A DNA stretch of 64,000 bases, taken from assembly GCA_022511125.1 (NCBI GenBank), contig JAFLSD010000006.1:62001-126000 (forward strand), read 5' to 3'. Shown here one piece after another: positions 60,340 through 64,000 of this stretch. Positions within the stretch are counted from its first letter, which is position 1, and every line of letters begins with the position of its first letter. This stretch comes from Paramuribaculum sp. GTDB taxonomy: Bacteria > Bacteroidota > Bacteroidia > Bacteroidales > Muribaculaceae. Under the pieces are notes generated by a model. It made no database searches and had not been told where the DNA came from. It saw nothing but the letters and a program-made list of their open reading frames with translations. The position numbers and the translations under genes are program-made.

Positions 60340-62115
60340 ATGAGTAAATATCCGAAAATCGGTATCCGTCCTACTATCGACGGTCGACAGGGAGGCGTTA
60401 GAGAAAGCCTCGAGGAAAAAACTATGAACCTTGCTAAGGCAGTAGCGGAACTAATCTCGAAAAATCTCCGTAACGGCGATGGAAGTCCCGTTGAGTGTGT
60501 GATTGCTGACGGTACGATAGGCCGTGTAGCTGAAACGGCTGCTTGTGCAGAGAAATTTGAAAGAGAAGGAGTAGGGGCAACTATTACCGTTACAAGTTGC
60601 TGGTGTTATGGCGCGGAAACAATGGATATGAATCCTTATTGGCCGAAGGCCGTATGGGGCTTCAACGGAACCGAACGTCCCGGAGCTGTTTATCTTGCTG
60701 CCGTGCTCGCTGCACATGCTCAAAAAGGATTGCCGGCATTCGGCATTTATGGCCATGACGTACAGGATCTTGACGACAACAGCATACCTGCCGACGTAGC
60801 GGAAAAAATTCTCCGCTTTGCGCGTGCCGCCCTTGCAGTGGCTAACATGCGCGGAAAGAGCTATCTCTCTATGGGATCTGTTTCAATGGGTATTGCAGGC
60901 TCGATCGTCGACCCGAATTTCTTCCAGGAATATCTGGGAATGCGTAATGAATCTGTCGATCTCACAGAAATCATCCGCAGAATGACGGAAGGCATTTACG
61001 ACAAAGAAGAATATGAAAAAGCAATGGCCTGGACCAAGCAACACTGCATGGTGAACGAAGGCAAGGACATTTCCAATACCGTAAAGGCTAAATCGAGAGA
61101 AGAAAAAGACGCCGACTGGGATTTCGTAGTTAAGATGACTATCATAATGCGCGACCTTATGAAAGGCAATCCAAAACTACTCGAAATGGGATTCAAAGAA
61201 GAAGCGATGGGCCACAATGCTATCGTTGCCGGTTTCCAGGGTCAGCGTCAGTGGACCGATTTCTATCCTAACGGCGACTATTCGGAAGCCCTTCTCAATA
61301 CTCAGTTCGACTGGAACGGAATCCGTCAGGCATTTGTGCTTGCAACGGAAAATGATGCGTGCAATGGTGTAGCGATGCTTTTCGGACATCTTCTCACCAA
61401 CCGTGCTCAGATTTTCTCCGACGTACGTACCTACTGGAGTCCTGAAGCTGTGAAACGCGTAACCGGTAAGGAACTCACCGGAAAAGCAAAAGACGGAATC
61501 ATCCATCTGATCAATTCAGGTGCGACTAACCTCGAAGCTACCGGACAGTCGGTTGACGAAAACGGCAACCCCACGATGAAGGAGCACTGGAATCTTACGG
61601 AAGAAGATGTGGACAAATGTCTGAAAGCAACTACCTGGTATCCTGCCAACCGTGATTATTTCCGTGGTGGAGGCTTCTCAAGCAACTTCCTGACAAAAGG
61701 CGGAATGCCCGTGACAATGTCGCGCCTCAACCTCGTGAAAGGACTTGGTCCGGTTCTTCAGATCGCAGAAGGATGGACTGTTGACATCGACCCTGAAATC
61801 AACGAAGTTCTCGACAAACGCACAGACCCCACATGGCCTACTACTTGGTTCGTGCCGCGTCTTTGTCCCGACCGCGATGCCTTCAAGGATGTTTATTCAG
61901 TGATGAACAACTGGGGAGCAAACCACGGTGCAATAAGCTTCGGCCACATTGGAGCCGACCTCATAACAATGGCTTCAATTCTTCGCATACCCGTATGTAT
62001 GCACAATGTAGAAGATAGCGCTATCTTCCGTCCTTCAGCCTGGAATGCTTTCGGTATGGATAAGGAAGGTGCTGACTACAGAGCTTGCAAAAATTATGGT
62101 CCCATCTATAAATAA
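60340..62115 (+). CDS. fucI: L-fucose isomerase
   Basis: FucI converts L-fucose to L-fuculose, using manganese. At 591 residues it equals the E. coli enzyme in length. Signatures include [18 protein letters not shown] at the N-terminus, [13 protein letters not shown], the metal-site region [16 protein letters not shown], and [17 protein letters not shown] near the C-terminus. It is the second gene of the GH92-fucI-fucA-kinase operon and lies 8 bp before fucA. Confidence 0.97.
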   Translation: MSKYPKIGIRPTIDGRQGGVRESLEEKTMNLAKAVAELISKNLRNGDGSPVECVIADGTIGRVAETAACAEKFEREGVGATITVTSCWCYGAETMDMNPYWPKAVWGFNGTERPGAVYLAAVLAAHAQKGLPAFGIYGHDVQDLDDNSIPADVAEKILRFARAALAVANMRGKSYLSMGSVSMGIAGSIVDPNFFQEYLGMRNESVDLTEIIRRMTEGIYDKEEYEKAMAWTKQHCMVNEGKDISNTVKAKSREEKDADWDFVVKMTIIMRDLMKGNPKLLEMGFKEEAMGHNAIVAGFQGQRQWTDFYPNGDYSEALLNTQFDWNGIRQAFVLATENDACNGVAMLFGHLLTNRAQIFSDVRTYWSPEAVKRVTGKELTGKAKDGIIHLINSGATNLEATGQSVDENGNPTMKEHWNLTEEDVDKCLKATTWYPANRDYFRGGGFSSNFLTKGGMPVTMSRLNLVKGLGPVLQIAEGWTVDIDPEINEVLDKRTDPTWPTTWFVPRLCPDRDAFKDVYSVMNNWGANHGAISFGHIGADLITMASILRIPVCMHNVEDSAIFRPSAWNAFGMDKEGADYRACKNYGPIYK

Positions 62116-62123
62116 TTGTAAAG

Positions 62124-62765
62124 ATGGCAACAATTCAACAGATAGAAGAATTTGTGGCATGCGCGCATAAGGTAGGCGAAGCAGGCCTTACCGTTTGCAG
62201 CAGCGGCAATCTTTCGATAAGACTTGGCGATGAAGTGTTGGTATCGGGAACCGGTTCTTGGGTTCCCGACCTCACTCCCGACAAAGTATCGGTGGTTAGA
62301 TTTTCCGATTCGACCGTACTCAATGGCGTCAAACCGTCAATGGAGAGTGTGTTCCATCTCGGAGTGATGAGAGAACGTGATCCGGAAGTGAATTGCGTGC
62401 TCCATTTTCAGTCGCCTTATGCAACTGTCGTGGCATGTATGGATAAACGTCCCGATAACTTCAATTTCACAGCCGAGTGTCCAATCCACGTCGGCAGGGA
62501 AATTCCTATGATTCCATATTTCCGCCCCGGTTCACCCGAATTGGCTGCTCATGTGATCGCAGCTATGAAGGAACACGACTCGGTGATGCTCCTCAAGCAT
62601 GGCCAGGTAGTTTGCGGAAAGGATTTCCGGCAGGCATTCGAACGCGCCATGTTTTTTGAAATGGCATGCCGCATAGCCGTTATCAACGGTAAAAACGTGG
62701 ATCCTTTGACCAAACACGAAATAGGAGATTTGGATAAATACATACTCGGAAAAATTACTAAATGA
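62124..62765 (+). CDS. fucA: L-fuculose-1-phosphate aldolase (class II aldolase family)
   Basis: FucA cleaves L-fuculose-1-phosphate to dihydroxyacetone phosphate and L-lactaldehyde. The 213 residues show CSSGNLSIRLGDEVLVSGTGSW, the catalytic glutamate in MESVFHLGV and the late zinc histidine in LKHGQVVCG. At the HxH zinc motif of E. coli FucA (H92, H94) this protein has HFQ, so the second histidine is a glutamine. Context between fucI and the kinase supports the function. The stop overlaps the kinase start by 4 nt. Confidence 0.9.
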   Translation: MATIQQIEEFVACAHKVGEAGLTVCSSGNLSIRLGDEVLVSGTGSWVPDLTPDKVSVVRFSDSTVLNGVKPSMESVFHLGVMRERDPEVNCVLHFQSPYATVVACMDKRPDNFNFTAECPIHVGREIPMIPYFRPGSPELAAHVIAAMKEHDSVMLLKHGQVVCGKDFRQAFERAMFFEMACRIAVINGKNVDPLTKHEIGDLDKYILGKITK

Positions 62766-64000
62766 GCAGAATTTATTTAGCTGCCGATTTCGGCGGAGGA
62801 AGCGGGCGCGTCATCGCCGGCCATATCGGCGATGACGCCTCCGGCAAGACTCTCGTGATGGAGGAGATTCATCGTTTTCCCAATCGCGTGGTGAGAATAG
62901 GCGATTATCTTTACTGGGACTTCCCGGCTCTCTTCGCAGAACTCAAAGAGGGACTTGCAAAAGCCGCGGCGAAGTTCGGCTACAGCATTGCGAGCATTGG
63001 AATAGATACATGGGGCGTTGATTTCGGACTCATCGACAAACTGGGCAATCTCGTAGGCAATCCCATTTGCTATCGTGACACCCACACTCAAGGACTCGTG
63101 GAGGAATTTAGCAGCGAAAACGATCCCTCCGCCCATTATGCGGAAGCCGGCATACAGATGCTTCCCATCAACACAATGTTCCGGCTCATTTCGATGGTCA
63201 AGACTGACGACCCGAAACTACGCATAGCCGACAAGCTCCTGTTCATGCCTGACCTGTTCAGTTATTATCTCACGGGAAAAGCTCAGAATGAATATACGAT
63301 CGCATCCACTTCCGAACTTCTTGACGCCCGCACACGTCAATGGAACACGCCTCTAATCGAGAAAATAGGCGTCGACGCGTCGCTGTTCGGCAGGATAGTG
63401 ATGCCGGGCGAAAGCCGCGGAGCAGTCACTGCCGAGATTAGCCGCGAAACCGGTCTGTGTGACGACGTGAAGGTTATTGCCGTTGGCTCCCACGACACGG
63501 CCAGCGCAGTCTTTGCGGCAGCCGAAAGTTACGACGACGGCCGTAGTGCCTTCCTGAGTTCCGGAACTTGGTCGCTTTTGGGAGTCTTGACCGACGATCC
63601 CGTCCTGACCGAAGAAGCCAGGCTGGCCGACTACACAAACGAAGGAGCTGTTGGAGGCAAGATCCGCCTGCTTACCAATATCACAGGACTTTGGATTCTC
63701 CAACGTCTGGCGGCACAATGGAAAAGCCGCGGGGAAAATGTAGGGTGGTCAGAGCTGATAGATGAGGCCGAAGGAGCACGCGACACATCGATTATCGATG
63801 TCGACGATCCTTTGTTCCAGAATCCCGACAATATGGAGGGTAATATCTTGGCTTACTGCGAGAAGAATGGCTTGCAGGCACCCGGCAACCGCGGGGAGTT
63901 CGTACGCTGTGTTTGCAATTCGCTGGCTGTCAGATATAAGAAAGCTATCGAAGATCTCAACACACTGCTACCCGAACCGATACGCAGGCTAAAGATTTTC
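62762..64000 (+). CDS. FGGY-family sugar kinase (fuculokinase/rhamnulokinase), 3' end cut by window
   Basis: The first 413 codons of a carbohydrate kinase of the RhaB-like FGGY type, running off the window in frame. The N-terminal ADFGGGSGRVIAG is the phosphate-1 motif; GIDTWGVDFGLID and NPICYRDTHT lie in the sugar-binding domain; GSHDTASAV contains the catalytic aspartate, and SSGTWSLLGV follows. By position after fucI and fucA it should phosphorylate L-fuculose at C1, although RhaB-like sequences also use L-rhamnulose. The start overlaps the fucA stop (ATGA). Confidence 0.92.
   Translation, partial: MSRIYLAADFGGGSGRVIAGHIGDDASGKTLVMEEIHRFPNRVVRIGDYLYWDFPALFAELKEGLAKAAAKFGYSIASIGIDTWGVDFGLIDKLGNLVGNPICYRDTHTQGLVEEFSSENDPSAHYAEAGIQMLPINTMFRLISMVKTDDPKLRIADKLLFMPDLFSYYLTGKAQNEYTIASTSELLDARTRQWNTPLIEKIGVDASLFGRIVMPGESRGAVTAEISRETGLCDDVKVIAVGSHDTASAVFAAAESYDDGRSAFLSSGTWSLLGVLTDDPVLTEEARLADYTNEGAVGGKIRLLTNITGLWILQRLAAQWKSRGENVGWSELIDEAEGARDTSIIDVDDPLFQNPDNMEGNILAYCEKNGLQAPGNRGEFVRCVCNSLAVRYKKAIEDLNTLLPEPIRRLKIF

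Overview
The window reads as chromosome of an anaerobic Bacteroidales gut bacterium, most likely of the Muribaculaceae/Bacteroidaceae type. The assignment is an inference from gene content and signals. The supporting features are Bacteroidetes-type promoters (TTTG, about 19-20 bp, TAnnTTTG) upstream of many genes, a fused SecDF, the parE-coaD-S41 peptidase run, pyruvate:ferredoxin oxidoreductase, a B12-dependent class II ribonucleotide reductase, many lipoproteins, and host-glycan enzymes (GH92, GH109, fucose catabolism). No rRNA, CRISPR array, transposase, integrase or phage structural gene was seen.

Layout. 0.1-7 kb: an unknown ORF, dnaA, an amidase-MCE envelope pair, and a large NagB-like/PIG-L fusion. 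7-19 kb: canonical nagB; nrdJ tightly followed by the amylomaltase malQ; tsaC overlapping a CLC channel with CBS domains; an EamA transporter; a DXS-like thiamine enzyme. 19-29 kb: two small lipoproteins in an AT-rich pocket, a DUF4301 protein, a TonB-dependent receptor, another lipoprotein, PBP1A and miaB. 28-36 kb: a small membrane protein, an acyl-CoA:acetate CoA-transferase overlapping a beta-carbonic anhydrase, a GH109-like oxidoreductase-fold enzyme, a DJ-1/PfpI protein, a WG-type lipoprotein and an O-antigen-type ABC permease without its ATPase. 36-50 kb: secDF, a sugar-kinase-like phosphotransferase, dgt, nifJ, a GT4/GT2 pair behind a palindrome-rich spacer, and a thioredoxin-fold lipoprotein. 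50-56 kb: a TRIC channel, parE, coaD, an S41 protease and a GH16 glucanase. 56-58 kb: a small accessory patch with a frameshifted hicA, intact hicB, a DUF5053 protein, a small ORF interrupted by a stop, and the initiator tRNA. 58-64 kb: an operon of GH92 alpha-mannosidase, fucI, fucA and a sugar kinase that runs off the end.

Several genes share a host-glycan theme: nagB and the NagB-like fusion (amino sugars), a NahK-like kinase, a GH109 candidate (N-acetylgalactosamine), GH92 (mannose of N-glycans) and fucI/fucA/kinase (fucose). CoA-transferase and PFOR fit anaerobic acetate/succinate metabolism.

The most interesting points are: the NagB-like domain that has lost three catalytic residues of NagB; a DXS-like enzyme with three substrate-phosphate-pocket residues replaced; the one-base deletion in hicA, in a module that keeps its antitoxin, a candidate operator and an intergenic hairpin and is flanked by 14-bp direct repeats; a palindromic repeat family near 46.5 kb; a perfect palindrome inside the 28.4 kb promoter; and a TlpA-like lipoprotein with no redox cysteines. 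Protein families were assigned by reading motifs; no database search was possible.
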